Below, piece by piece: positions 1 through 7,659 of a stretch of DNA of 39,539 bases. This DNA is from an uncultured Paracoccaceae bacterium (GTDB lineage: Bacteria > Pseudomonadota > Alphaproteobacteria > Rhodobacterales > Rhodobacteraceae), in contig CANNFE010000018.1 of NCBI GenBank assembly GCA_947503775.1, positions 1 to 39,539 of the forward strand. Direction: 5' to 3'. A program made the position numbers and the translations under genes. The notes below the pieces were generated by a model. The model made no database searches and was not told where the DNA came from. It saw only the letters and a program-made list of their open reading frames with translations. The first letter of the stretch is position 1. Each line of letters begins with the position of its first letter.

Positions 1-121
1 GAAGAAGCGAAAAAGGCTGCCTAAAAGAAGCAGGTCCCGGCATCTGCGTGATCATGCGCGCGTAATGCAACGGACCCCTTAAAATGGATCCGGGCGTCTC
101 GGATACCTCACAGGACGCGCG

Positions 122-793
122 CTAACCCGTCGCCGGGAAGAACCGCGCGGCAAAGCCGAAAAGCGCATCCTTCAGCCGGGTCAAGTCGATCCGCAGGTTG
201 TTTTCCGATGCGATCATCTCGATCTCGGAGGCGATGAAGGTCAGCGTCTCGTCCAGCGCGCGCACGAAGCCCAGATCGTTCGCGATCACCACTGACCGCC
301 CCGCAGCATCACTGTGGAATTCCGCATCGCGTCCCTCGGCCAGCGTAACCACCGGCAGGACCGCGCCGCTATCAACGACGCCGCGACACAGCCGTGTCGG
401 GCAACCGCGCGGCACGACGGCAAGGGTCAGGATGAACACCCCCTCCTCCTCGATCTGCTCCACCGCGCGCCGCAGATCCTCCGGATCAGCATCCGTCGCA
501 GCGTCCCCCAGCCAATTGGCAAGCGCATCCTGCGCGTGATCTGTCCGAAAGATCTCAAGAACCTGCTCCACTCCCGCGCTGGACGGGTTCTCGGCTGAAT
601 CCTCTGCTCCGGTTCCACTGTCAGTGTGGCCATCGTCATAGGCCGGGCCAAGGGGCTGCTTCTGAGACCGGCTTCCCCGCCGGTTCGTCGTCGGTGCGGG
701 AGGCTTTAATCTGGGCCGCAGGACCGATCCATATTCGAGATCATCGTCGTCGCCATCATAGGGCTCGATTTCCTTGCTGATCTCCGGCTTCAT
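122..793 (-). CDS. Hypothetical acidic protein
   Basis: I do not recognise this 223-residue protein. The first 75 residues are disordered and charged: a DGDDDD stretch near residue 14, then Pro/Arg-rich and Gly/Ser/Asp-rich sequence. The C-terminal 145 residues look folded, with a hydrophobic strand segment (VFILTLAVVPRGC) and a helical end (LTFIASEIEMIASE). There is no signal peptide or membrane segment. The ATG at 793 is preceded by a GAGG-type ribosome binding site. It lies 121 bp downstream of the large ankyrin gene on the same strand, with a hairpin terminator between them, so the two are neighbours that may be separately transcribed. A partner or chaperone role for the neighbour is only a guess from position. 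Confidence 0.6.
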   Translation of the reverse strand: MKPEISKEIEPYDGDDDDLEYGSVLRPRLKPPAPTTNRRGSRSQKQPLGPAYDDGHTDSGTGAEDSAENPSSAGVEQVLEIFRTDHAQDALANWLGDAATDADPEDLRRAVEQIEEEGVFILTLAVVPRGCPTRLCRGVVDSGAVLPVVTLAEGRDAEFHSDAAGRSVVIANDLGFVRALDETLTFIASEIEMIASENNLRIDLTRLKDALFGFAARFFPATG

Positions 794-882
794 CGCGGCA
801 CCTCATCCTGTCGTCACAAGGGGAAAACGCATCCACTTAAAGGGAAAAACGGAAAGGTTTTTTTGTGAAATCGAATAAAGAA

Positions 883-908
883 ACCGGGCGACCCGAAGGC
901 CGCCCGGT
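883..908 (-). terminator. Rho-independent terminator after the ankyrin gene
   Basis: On the minus strand an 8-bp perfect stem (ACCGGGCG / CGCCCGGT) encloses a short GC-rich loop and is followed by a T-rich run (TTCTTTATT). It lies just past the stop codon at 915. Confidence 0.7.
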
Positions 909-914
909 CCAGTA

Positions 915-3275
915 TCATGATTGTTCCGCAGGCTGTTCCACACTGACATCCGGCTGGGCCGACATGCCCTCCACGGTTCTGCTCTCAAACAGCTCTGATG
1001 CCGTGATACCAGACTGAGGGTCCACAACCGAGGTATCCCCGCCAAGCTCCGTCAGATACTCATAGACATCCGCACCCCCAAGCGACCCAGGGCTCATTCC
1101 AGCCGCAGCCGCCAGAACCGTTGTCAGGCCGTTTTCATTCGGCGCATTGATGACCTCGGCCCGATCCGCCTCCGGCACAGCCTCCAGGATGGCCTTAGTC
1201 AGATCAAAATCACCCGAATGAGCTGCGTAATCCAGCAGGCTCACACCCGGGCTAACCTGCATGTGAGGGTCCGCTCCAGCCGAAACAAGCGCCCCGATAC
1301 GATCCGAATCTCCCCCTTGGGCGGCCTGCAAGAGCTGCCTGTTCATTTGGTTCTGCAGGTAGATCGAGATGTCCTTGTGACCCGCATCTTCAGCCATATC
1401 CGGCAGCCTGAACGTGTTCCCGTCATCATCTGTCATCGCCGTCGCAAGGTCGATACCTGCGTCTTCGACAAGGAACTGTACTGCCGCCGAGGGATCTTCA
1501 GAGTCCATGGCCGCCACAAGCAGACCGTTGCCCTCTCCCTGTCCCGGAACAGGACGGTTCACATCCAGATACGTATCGTTCATCGCCTCCTTCATCGCGT
1601 CGACATCGCCGTTCATGACAGCTTCGGACATCTTCAAGAGCGGCTCATCCAAAACAGCTTTCCTCAGCCGCGCACTTCCATCCTTGGCTTCAAAGTCAAC
1701 CTCCATGTTTTCGAGAACGCCGAAGCCATAATAGAAAAAGTCTTCAAGAAGTTTTGCTTGCGTGCCCTCGTCTGCGCCGCCCTCTTGATCGTAATAACCA
1801 TCAACTCGTTCTGTTATTTCTCCATCACGCTCTGAGCCATCATAGTTGCAATTTTGTATTAGGTTTAGGACCTCTGACGCGCGGAAAGCTGCATCGGCAT
1901 CGGTTTCGAAATCACCAACACTTTCCTTCAGCTTCTGTTTCTCTCTTTCTGCAAGGTGAGCAAGAACGGGAGTGTCAGAGATAATTTCCTCAGCAGATCG
2001 TTCGTCTCCTTCAGGGCGTTCAGAGAAGCGATCGAAATCAGACGGTCCACTCGGGGGCAAGCCATTTATCATGGCATCACCACCTTTCAAGGAAGAGTAG
2101 CCTTGCGTGAAGAAAAGACCGAGTCGCTCAGCTTCAGTTCCGTCAACTTGGCCACCTTCCTCAAGAAGGCCATCAATCGATCCGTTATAAGGCTGATAAC
2201 CTCTGACCACGTTGCCGTCAGAATCATAGTTCTGGATTTGGTTAATCGCAACTGATGCGCGCCATGCTGCGTCAGCATCGTTTTCAAAGTCCCCGACAAC
2301 TTTCTTCAGCCTTTCTTTATGCCCATTAGCCAAATTGGCCAATGTATAATTGGAATCGATGATCTCTTCTGCGGAACGCTCATCACCGGGCAGCCGTCTA
2401 GTATTAGAGTTCAAACCATTGGCAGCTTCTCCATACGGATCATCTTCCGCTGGGGGTGGTCCTAAAATTGCCTTAGGGCCCTCGACGGGGTCTTCGTACC
2501 CATTCGAGGTGATAAAATCGCCATTCGCATAGCTTTTCTGTGGGTTACCCGTTCCAGCAACATCGGCAGTATTTGTCGCATTATGCTGTCCCATTGAAGC
2601 CTGCGGGCGGACCGAAGTCTGCTGCCCGGGTTTAGGCGCGGCTTGGCCCAGCGGACTCTGCTGTCCAGAAGGAGCTTGCCGTCCAGGCACAGAGTTAACC
2701 GGCCCGGATGGAGCTTGCTGGTTTGACATTGTTCCGGCCTGTCTCGGTACAGCTTGCTGGCCTGCGGTGGCGTGATCAGAAGATGCTTGCGTGCCTGCGC
2801 CGCCCTCGCCATCAACGGCCTCTCCGATCGAGGCATTGCCGCCCAAGAGTTTTTCCGCAAACTCTTTTTGCGCATCGGTAAGGTTCATTCCCTTGAGGGA
2901 TCCAGGATCAAGCGTAACAATATCTCCAAGCAGCCCCTTCTCGGCCGGGCTTAAAGTGGCGCCTCCGCCCTTCAGAAGATAATCGGCATAGGCTCTTTGA
3001 ACGTCAGTAAGGTCCATCAGCTTGAGCTCTTCCGGATCATTGCCGATCACCAATTGCTTCAAAAAGGTCTTTTCAGCATCGGTAAGCATTGCGCCTGGAT
3101 TTTTTGATGGCCCACCTTGCACGGGAAGCTGCTTGGCGCCGTCAACTATCACCTGTATGGCGCTGCTATTGCGAAGATCTTGAGGTTTCCTTGGCAGGGC
3201 GATGTTGATCAATTCATCGACGACGTCCTGCGGCTTTGCATCGGTTTTGATTTCGACTGAGATGGTGCTGGTCAC
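915..3275 (-). CDS. Large multidomain protein with duplicated modules and ankyrin repeats
   Basis: This is a 786-residue protein of unknown function. The start is a GTG at 3275 with GGAG upstream. Visible parts in order: two related copies of an approximately 40-residue helical unit at about 63-150 (LTDAEKTFLKQLV and LSPAEKGLLGDIV, each followed by a DLTD/NLTD motif); a Gln/Pro/Gly/Ser-rich linker at about 155-260; two copies of an approximately 110-residue module, each opening with GDERSAEEII and containing VGDFE-DADAA-RAS (about 300-520); and ankyrin-type repeats (about 560-740, for example GVSLLDYAAHSGDFDLTKAI). No Sec signal or membrane helix is seen. Ankyrin repeats imply protein-protein binding. 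The modular build and lack of an enzyme motif suggest a host- or surface-interacting protein, but that is inference. It is not a known family to me. Confidence 0.7.
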   Translation of the reverse strand: MTSTISVEIKTDAKPQDVVDELINIALPRKPQDLRNSSAIQVIVDGAKQLPVQGGPSKNPGAMLTDAEKTFLKQLVIGNDPEELKLMDLTDVQRAYADYLLKGGGATLSPAEKGLLGDIVTLDPGSLKGMNLTDAQKEFAEKLLGGNASIGEAVDGEGGAGTQASSDHATAGQQAVPRQAGTMSNQQAPSGPVNSVPGRQAPSGQQSPLGQAAPKPGQQTSVRPQASMGQHNATNTADVAGTGNPQKSYANGDFITSNGYEDPVEGPKAILGPPPAEDDPYGEAANGLNSNTRRLPGDERSAEEIIDSNYTLANLANGHKERLKKVVGDFENDADAAWRASVAINQIQNYDSDGNVVRGYQPYNGSIDGLLEEGGQVDGTEAERLGLFFTQGYSSLKGGDAMINGLPPSGPSDFDRFSERPEGDERSAEEIISDTPVLAHLAEREKQKLKESVGDFETDADAAFRASEVLNLIQNCNYDGSERDGEITERVDGYYDQEGGADEGTQAKLLEDFFYYGFGVLENMEVDFEAKDGSARLRKAVLDEPLLKMSEAVMNGDVDAMKEAMNDTYLDVNRPVPGQGEGNGLLVAAMDSEDPSAAVQFLVEDAGIDLATAMTDDDGNTFRLPDMAEDAGHKDISIYLQNQMNRQLLQAAQGGDSDRIGALVSAGADPHMQVSPGVSLLDYAAHSGDFDLTKAILEAVPEADRAEVINAPNENGLTTVLAAAAGMSPGSLGGADVYEYLTELGGDTSVVDPQSGITASELFESRTVEGMSAQPDVSVEQPAEQS

Positions 3276-3504
3276 ACGTAAACTCCATCGCTAGCGTTTT
3301 TCTCTGTGTTACGCTGTTTGGTCGTTTCGTTCTAAGTCCCACCTCTCGGGAGACGCTGCGAACTGCCGCTCGTAACACTCTCAATTAAGTTGCAGGATCG
3401 CCGAACCGCGAACGCTCGGACACATCCCTGCCTCAAATCGCTAACTCCAGCCCCGCTCCACCTCTACCGGGAGAGCTACCTAAATCCGTTCGTATAGTAG
3501 GACT

Positions 3505-3676
3505 GAACCGCGCCGGGTTTGCCGGAGGCTCCAACTCCTGAGTAGGATGGAGCATCATGACAAAGACGACGAACAAGTATTCACCTGAAGTCCGCGAACG
3601 TGCTGTGCGGATGGTGCTGGATGGCGCGGGGCAGCATGAGAGCCGGTGGGCGGCGCTTGTGTCGATTTCATCGAAG
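3505..3676 (+). pseudogene. IS3-family orfA stub (5' end only)
   Basis: An IS3-type left end is suggested near 3505 (TGAACCGCGCCGGGTT). From 3557 an ATG opens a typical OrfA N-terminus ([15 protein letters not shown]) of about 40 residues that reads directly into the inverted repeat of the neighbouring IS at 3677. The helix-turn-helix core and everything downstream are missing. It belongs to a different IS from the element at 3677-4972, because the two OrfA sequences differ. Confidence 0.75.
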
Positions 3677-3706
3677 TGGCCTGCTGCCGGTTTCGTGGAC
3701 GGCAAC

Positions 3707-4625
3707 TTAAGCTTTCATAGCTCGCTCGTCGACGGTCATAGGACTTAGATAGCCAATGGTCGAGTGGCGGCGCATTGGATTGTAGAACCGCTCGATGTAA
3801 TCGAACACATCGGCGCGCGCCTGTTTTCTGGTCCGGTAGGTTCGCCGCCTGATCCGCTCTGTTTTCAGTGAAGAGAAGAAGCTCTCCATCGCAGCGTTCT
3901 GCGCCTTCAAACGATCCCACGGATCGTTTGATCCGCTGGCGCGGACCAGCTTGAACTCCCAGACATTTCCGGACCGGCTCATCGAACAGGTGATGCCATG
4001 ATCGGCCATCAGTCGCTGGAACGGCTCACTGGTGTATTGGCTGCCCTGGTCGGAATGATGCAGCAGTTCTTGTGGTCTCCCCCTGCGCCAGATTGCCATG
4101 ATCAATGCGTCCGTGACCATTTGGGATGTCATCTGATCGCTCATAGACCAGCCAACAACGCGCCGCGAGAACAGGTCGATGACGGCTGCAACGTAGAGCC
4201 AGCCTTCCGCCGTCCAGACATATGTGAAGTCGGCCACCCATTTCTTGGTTCGGACCATCTGCCTCGAACTCACGTTCAAGCACGTTTGCAGCTATGACAG
4301 ACCTTGTACCTTGGTCTTTTGGTGGTTGCCGACGCTTAGGGCGGGCTCTGAAGGCCGCTTGCCGCATCAATCGTTCAACGCAATGCAGGCCGCAGGCATA
4401 TCCTTCTTCGAGAAGATCGTGCCAGACCCGTCGGGCACCGTAGGTTCGGTCCGATCGCAGAAAGCTAGTCCGGATCGCCACTGACAGCTCTTCGTCGCGG
4501 ATAGACCGGTCGCTACGTGGCCGCGTCAGCCAGGCATGGAAGCCGCTTCGTGACACACCGAGCGCGTCACACATCCAACTTACTGGCCAGACCCCTCGGT
4601 GCTTCGCCACAAACCCAAACATCAC
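3707..4625 (-). pseudogene. IS3-family transposase OrfB, frameshifted and with in-frame insert
   Basis: This is the DDE integrase-type transposase of the IS. The N-terminal part runs from a GTG at 4625, which overlaps the orfA stop, to about 4245. There one extra base near the CCAAGAAATGG sequence shifts the frame, and the rest (VADFTYVWTAEGW onward) continues to 3707. The first two catalytic acids are recognisable (VADFTYVW and HHSDQGSQY). IS3 OrfB proteins normally have the motif NVWDNAAMESFF around the catalytic Glu. Here about 19 extra codons separate NVW from NAAMESFF, and they carry a 25-nt palindrome (3907-3931). The frameshift and the insert next to the active site together make this copy very likely inactive. 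Confidence 0.85.
3907..3931. repeat. 25-nt palindrome, copy 1 (inside IS3 orfB)
   Basis: A perfect 11-nt arm (TCAAACGATCC), a 3-nt loop (CAC) and the exact reverse complement of the arm. It lies within an approximately 57-nt in-frame insertion in the transposase gene. The core AAACGATCC / GATCGTTT is shared with the copies at 5096-5120 and 6881-6905. Confidence 0.8.
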
Positions 4626-4912
4626 AGCTGATCCTTGGTGAAGTAGGCGGCCGCCTTTTTTAGGATGTCTCGCTCCGCCTTCAGCTTGGACACCTCACGT
4701 CGAAGAGATCTCAGCTCTTCCTGCTCAGGTGTTAATTTGCCATTCCCTGGGAACGCTGCCGTTCCATCAACTGCGGCTGCCCGAACCCAACGGCGCAGCA
4801 CAGTCGCATGTATTCCCAGATCCCTTGAAGCTTGCGCCGCACTCACGCCGCGCTTGGTCACCAATTCCACCGCTTCCTGCTTGAACTCGCGGCTGAACAT
4901 CCTTCTCGTCAT
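4622..4912 (-). CDS. IS3-family transposase OrfA
   Basis: This 96-residue protein is the DNA-binding subunit of the IS3 transposase. The N-terminal helix-turn-helix covers about residues 8-50 (FSREFKQEAVELVTKRGVS, RDLGIHATVLRRWV). It is followed by a leucine-zipper-like helix (EELRSLRREVSKLKAERDILKKA), as in the IS3/IS911 family. The stop overlaps the OrfB start by 4 bases, consistent with the usual coupling or -1 frameshift fusion. OrfA itself looks intact, but its partner OrfB is broken. Confidence 0.9.
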   Translation of the reverse strand: MTRRMFSREFKQEAVELVTKRGVSAAQASRDLGIHATVLRRWVRAAAVDGTAAFPGNGKLTPEQEELRSLRREVSKLKAERDILKKAAAYFTKDQL

Positions 4913-4972
4913 ATAGATTCTCCAGTTTCATAAACACCTTATCTCGGTGTCCACGAAACCGGCAGCAGGCCA

Positions 4973-5598
4973 GACCAGGCGTACCGAGAGGCATCTGCGG
5001 CGCGCGAGCGTCGACTGGCACGTGGACGAGACCTATATCCGCGTGGGCGGCAAATGGCGCTATCTGTGGCGCGCGATCAATGGTGAGGCAGAGCTGAAAA
5101 CGATCCAGTGAATCGTTTTCCCGCCGAACGGGCAGATGGTCGATTTCCGCCTTACCGCGCGTCGGGATGCAAAGGCTGCCAAGGCCTTTCTCAACAAAGC
5201 TATCGAGCGTGTGCGGCTGCACCGACCGGTGACGATCTGCACCGATAAGGCCCACGCCTACCGGCGCGTCATCCGCAAGATCAATCACCGATACGACCCC
5301 CATTTCGACAGCATCCGGCATATCGACCGAAAGTGGCGGAACAACCGGATCGAGAGCGACCATGCCGCCATGAAGCGGCTCCTCGGCTACCGACAAAGCT
5401 TCCGATCCCTGCGATCAGCGAAGGCAACCCTGAGCGGCATCGAAACCATCCGAACCATCAAACGCGGTCACATCCACCACAAGCAACCCGGCGTCACCGG
5501 CGAGATCAATTTCATTGCCGACCTGTTCGAGGCCGCAACGTAGCTCTTCAGCACATTCGGGCATTCGCTTGTTTCAAAAGAACTAATGCAACAGTCCC
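4973..5598 (+). pseudogene. IS6-family transposase, 5'-truncated and with internal TGA
   Basis: This is the remnant of an IS6 (IS26-like) element. The coding part runs from 4975 to 5543 and the right inverted repeat (reverse complement GGGACTGTTGCATTAG) ends at 5598. The sequence starts at LRRASVDWHVDETYIRV, so the N-terminal third is missing, cut by the adjacent IS3 element. First catalytic Asp: DETYI. Second: TDKAHAY. Glu: ESDHAAMKRL. Between WRAINGE and GQMVDF there are 14 extra codons, one of them TGA (5109-5111), containing a 25-nt palindrome. In IS26 the corresponding stretch is continuous (AVDSRGRTVDF). The reading frame is kept on both sides of the insert. Confidence 0.85.
5096..5120. 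repeat. 25-nt palindrome, copy 2 (inside IS6 transposase)
   Basis: Arms GAAAACGATCC and GAATCGTTTTC are separated by AGT, with one mismatch in the stem. It has the same 11-3-11 architecture and core as the copy at 3907-3931 and is identical to the copy at 6881-6905 read on the opposite strand. Confidence 0.8.
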
Positions 5599-5660
5599 TC
5601 TAGACCTCACACTGTCCCGTTTTCTTATTTGAATAATAGCTTAGCGCGCCACAAACCTGA

Positions 5661-5948
5661 CTATTTCAAAAAGTCCTGCACGACCGACGGTTGCTTTGAG
5701 ATCAACGCAAGCAAGACTTGCGCCGGTCCCGTAGGACTGCGCCGCCTGTGTTCCCAATTCAGTAGCGTGCCCTTCGCGACACCGATGCTGCGAGCAAACT
5801 CGGCTTGCGACAGGCCTGTTTTCGCACGCACCTCTGCAACATCAATCTCTGGAATAGCAATCTCATGGACACGAGCGTCAGCCCCCTGCCCTTTCGAGAA
5901 CGCCTTGGCTTCTTCGAGACCTTGCTTGATACTTTCAAACGCACTCAT
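5661..5948 (-). CDS. XRE/HigA-type antitoxin
   Basis: This 95-residue protein has an N-terminal partner-binding tail and a Cro/C1 helix-turn-helix at about residues 42-80 (KTGLSQAEFARSIGVAKGTLLNWE). The short length and helix-turn-helix placement fit HigA/RelB-like antitoxins that neutralise a RelE/HigB mRNA interferase and repress their own operon. Its ATG overlaps the stop of the toxin's original frame (ATGA), the reversed toxin-antitoxin order usual for higBA. The antitoxin is intact while the toxin upstream is frameshifted. Confidence 0.8.
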   Translation of the reverse strand: MSAFESIKQGLEEAKAFSKGQGADARVHEIAIPEIDVAEVRAKTGLSQAEFARSIGVAKGTLLNWEHRRRSPTGPAQVLLALISKQPSVVQDFLK

Positions 5949-6284
5949 TGTTTGTTACTCCACATGCCTACGATCTCCTTGCTCAGTTCGACGGCCGCAG
6001 CTTGCTCCTTGGCCGTAGGTTTGCCTTCTCATTCTTGGCGAAGACAGTAACCAGGAAGATCGGCATATGCCGACCGCCAAAGACATAGATCGTCCGAAAC
6101 CCGCCGCTCTTGCCCGCACCATCACGAGGGATACGCACTTTCCGCAACCCTCCGCCGAGCGAGGTCCCTGCCTCAGGATTCTCGGCGATCCACACGATGG
6201 CGGCTTCGCGCTCATCATCGGACATGACTGCCTTTGCCCGGCGCTGAAATTCCGGAAGTTCTACGACCGTCTGTAACTTAGCAT
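5945..6284 (-). pseudogene. RelE/HigB-type toxin, frameshifted
   Basis: The central part is clearly a HigB2/RelE-like mRNA interferase (VVELPEFQRRAKAVMSDDE, GLRKVRIPRDGAGKSGGFR, IFLVTVFAKNEKANL). The N-terminus has no in-frame start: the only nearby ATG (6284) is in another frame. After AKNEKANL, near 6015, one missing base diverts the C-terminus. The correct frame would continue KEQAAAVELSKEIVGMWSNKQ-type codons up to a stop at 5945 overlapping the antitoxin ATG. As written the toxin cannot be made at full length. A shorter ORF, 5983-6225, remains open but lacks both ends. Confidence 0.75.
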
Positions 6285-6317
6285 CAGATATACGTCATTG
6301 GCACATAAGTCAATGCC

Positions 6318-6402
6318 TCACTCATGTCGCTTTTCATTTTCGTATGCTGCAAGCATGTCGGCCAGGACGTCATTGAGCCGCCTGCCCTCTTTGTCTCTCA
6401 AC
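6318..6402 (-). pseudogene. C-terminal gene remnant cut by IS6
   Basis: On the minus strand, sequence entering from the IS6 boundary at 6402 reads as an open 27-residue tail (LRDKEGRRLNDVLADMLAAY, then ENEKRHE and stop at 6318). The composition is protein-like and helical. It is probably the C-terminus of a gene whose upstream part was lost at the IS6 insertion. The family is not identifiable from so little. Confidence 0.4.
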
Positions 6403-6457
6403 GGGACTGTTGTATTCGTCAGGCGGCGTCGAGCCGGTGCCTGGCTGGCGCAATTGA

Positions 6458-7240
6458 TCAGGCGGCGATGTCGAACAGGCTGGCGATGAATGTGGTCTCG
6501 CCTGCGACGCCGGGCTGTTTTATGATGGATGTGACCGCGTTTGATGGTCGAATCGTCTCGATGGCGCTGAGGGTCGCTTTGGCTGTTCGCGAAGACCGAA
6601 AGCTCTGGCGATAGCCGAACAACCGCTTCATGGCGGCGTGTTCGCTCTCAATTAGATTGTTTCGCCACTTCCGATCGATGTGCCGAATGCTGTCGAAATG
6701 CGGATTATATTGTTGATTGATCTCGCGGATAACACGCCGATAGGTGTCGGCCTTCTCAATGCAGATAGTCACCGGCCGGTACAGCCGCACGCGCTCGATC
6801 GCCTTGCGCAGGAAAGCTTTCGCAGCCTTGGCATCGCGCCGCACAGTCAGGCGGAAACCGACCATCTGCCCGTTCGGCGGGAAAACGATTCACTGGATCG
6901 TTTTCAGCTCTGCCTCACCATCGATCGCGCGCCACAGGTAGCGCCACTTGCCCCGGACCCCGGATATAGGTCTCGTCGAAATGCCAATCGACGCTACCCG
7001 GCGTAAGTCCCTCTCAGTTCGTTTCGTAAGTTCCGGAGCGAATTTCTGGACCCAGCGATACACCGTCGATCGATCCACCATGACGCCGCGCTCGGAGAGA
7101 AGATCCACGACATCCTGATAGGATAGGGGGTAGCGCAAGGACCAACGCACCGCGCAAAGGATGATTTCTCTCTGAATGCGATGGTGCTTGAACGGCGGTT
7201 TGCGCGACTTGATGGACTTCCACAGATAAGGCCTGGCCAA
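6458..7240 (-). pseudogene. IS6-family transposase, interrupted
   Basis: The N-terminal half (7240-6890) has the IS6 helix-turn-helix (LSYQDVVDLLSERGVMVDRSTVYRW), and the C-terminal half reads to 6458. Two lesions are visible. First, between about 6960 and 6997 the frame is shifted and then restored: it reads ASIGISTRPIS, whereas the other frame there encodes SVDWHFDETYI, so the first catalytic Asp is lost. Second, the same 14-codon insert with an in-frame TGA as in the 4973-5598 copy lies after WRAIDGE. The C-terminal halves of the two copies differ at roughly a quarter of residues, so they are not recent duplicates. Inactive as it stands. Confidence 0.85.
6881..6905. repeat. 25-nt palindrome, copy 3 (inside second IS6 transposase)
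   Basis: Same 25 nt as 5096-5120, read on the other strand, at the same codon position of the transposase. The surrounding 42-nt insert is identical in both IS6 copies. Confidence 0.8.
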
Positions 7241-7245
7241 GAACC

Positions 7246-7458
7246 ATGACTAACGCAACAGTCCCCCCTTGGGCGCTCGCTGCGCGGCGGGCTCGTCTAG
7301 TGCGGCAGCGTCTGGAAAAAGCAGAGCCTCGAGACCGAGAACGACTGCTTCAGGCGACGATCCGCGATTACGGTTTCAATGCCTATCTCCGCACGGCCGC
7401 GCATGAGGATGATTCGTCTCTGAAAGCTGTGTTTCCATGGGATCCGCGCGAGGGCTAA
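7246..7458 (+). CDS. Small unknown ORF beside the IS6 end, possibly a gene fragment
   Basis: A 70-residue open frame whose ATG lies inside the IS6 inverted repeat. Most of it is an Arg/Glu-rich helical stretch (RRARLVRQRLEKAEPRDRER) followed by a plausible folded tail. The reading frame is open across the IS border, so the part after 7266 may be the C-terminal remnant of a gene cut by the IS. I do not recognise it. Confidence 0.35.
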   Translation: MTNATVPPWALAARRARLVRQRLEKAEPRDRERLLQATIRDYGFNAYLRTAAHEDDSSLKAVFPWDPREG

Positions 7459-7496
7459 CTCTTGGCTGTCATCGATGCTTCGGCCCCCGCTGGTGC

Positions 7497-7512
7497 GTTT
7501 ACAGCTGTAAAC
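7497..7512. promoter_or_regulatory. parS-like centromere site upstream of repA
   Basis: A perfect 16-nt palindrome, GTTTACAGCTGTAAAC. It fits the RepB-binding parS pattern of alphaproteobacterial repABC plasmids (GTT-N-AC core with inverted GT-N-AAC). It lies 148 bp before the repA start and is nearly identical to 9035-9050. Confidence 0.85.
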
Positions 7513-7539
7513 GCTTGTCTGCCGTCGTTGGCGCATATA

Positions 7540-7606
7540 GTCTATCAAGCGCTTGGTAGACACTAAATCGGCGAAAATCCTTGACTTAGAACGGTGAATC
7601 ACCGTT
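7540..7606 (+). promoter_or_regulatory. repABC promoter and operator region
   Basis: Two dyads precede repA. The 22-nt dyad at 7540-7561 has GTCTA...TAGAC outer arms and the centre CAAGCGCTTG. The perfect dyad at 7590-7606 is AACGGTGA-A-TCACCGTT. A TTGACT hexamer at 7581-7586 places the second dyad over the expected -10 region. In repABC operons RepA, with RepB, represses its own promoter, so these are good candidate operators. No strong -10 was seen. Confidence 0.5.
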
Positions 7607-7659
7607 CCTGCTTTCAAGTGGCGTGAAAAAGACCACATTTTGGAAATTGGGGCAACTGC

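Larger units (their letters stand above)
3677..4972 (-). mobile_element. IS3-family insertion sequence, about 1.3 kb
   Basis: The element is bounded by a perfect 24-bp inverted repeat (3677-3700 and 4949-4972, beginning TGGCCTGCTGCCGG). It carries orfA and a damaged orfB on the minus strand. The flanks (CGAAG on the left, GACCA on the right) show no target duplication. The left flank is an IS3 orfA stub and the right flank a truncated IS6 transposase, so the element sits at a rearranged junction. Confidence 0.9.
6403..7265 (-). mobile_element. IS6-family insertion sequence, about 0.86 kb
   Basis: The terminal inverted repeats begin GGGACTGTTG at both ends (6403 inward; 7265 inward). This is typical of the IS6 family, although the following bases differ (TATTCGTCA versus CGTTAGTCA). 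It carries one transposase on the minus strand. The 8-bp flanks (CTCTCAAC and CCCTTGGG) do not match, so no target duplication survives. Confidence 0.85.

Noticed and set aside
5109-5111. Selenocysteine at the TGA in the IS6 insert
   Set aside because: The hairpin overlaps the TGA instead of following it as a bacterial SECIS would, transposases of this family are not selenoproteins, and the insert is absent from IS26.
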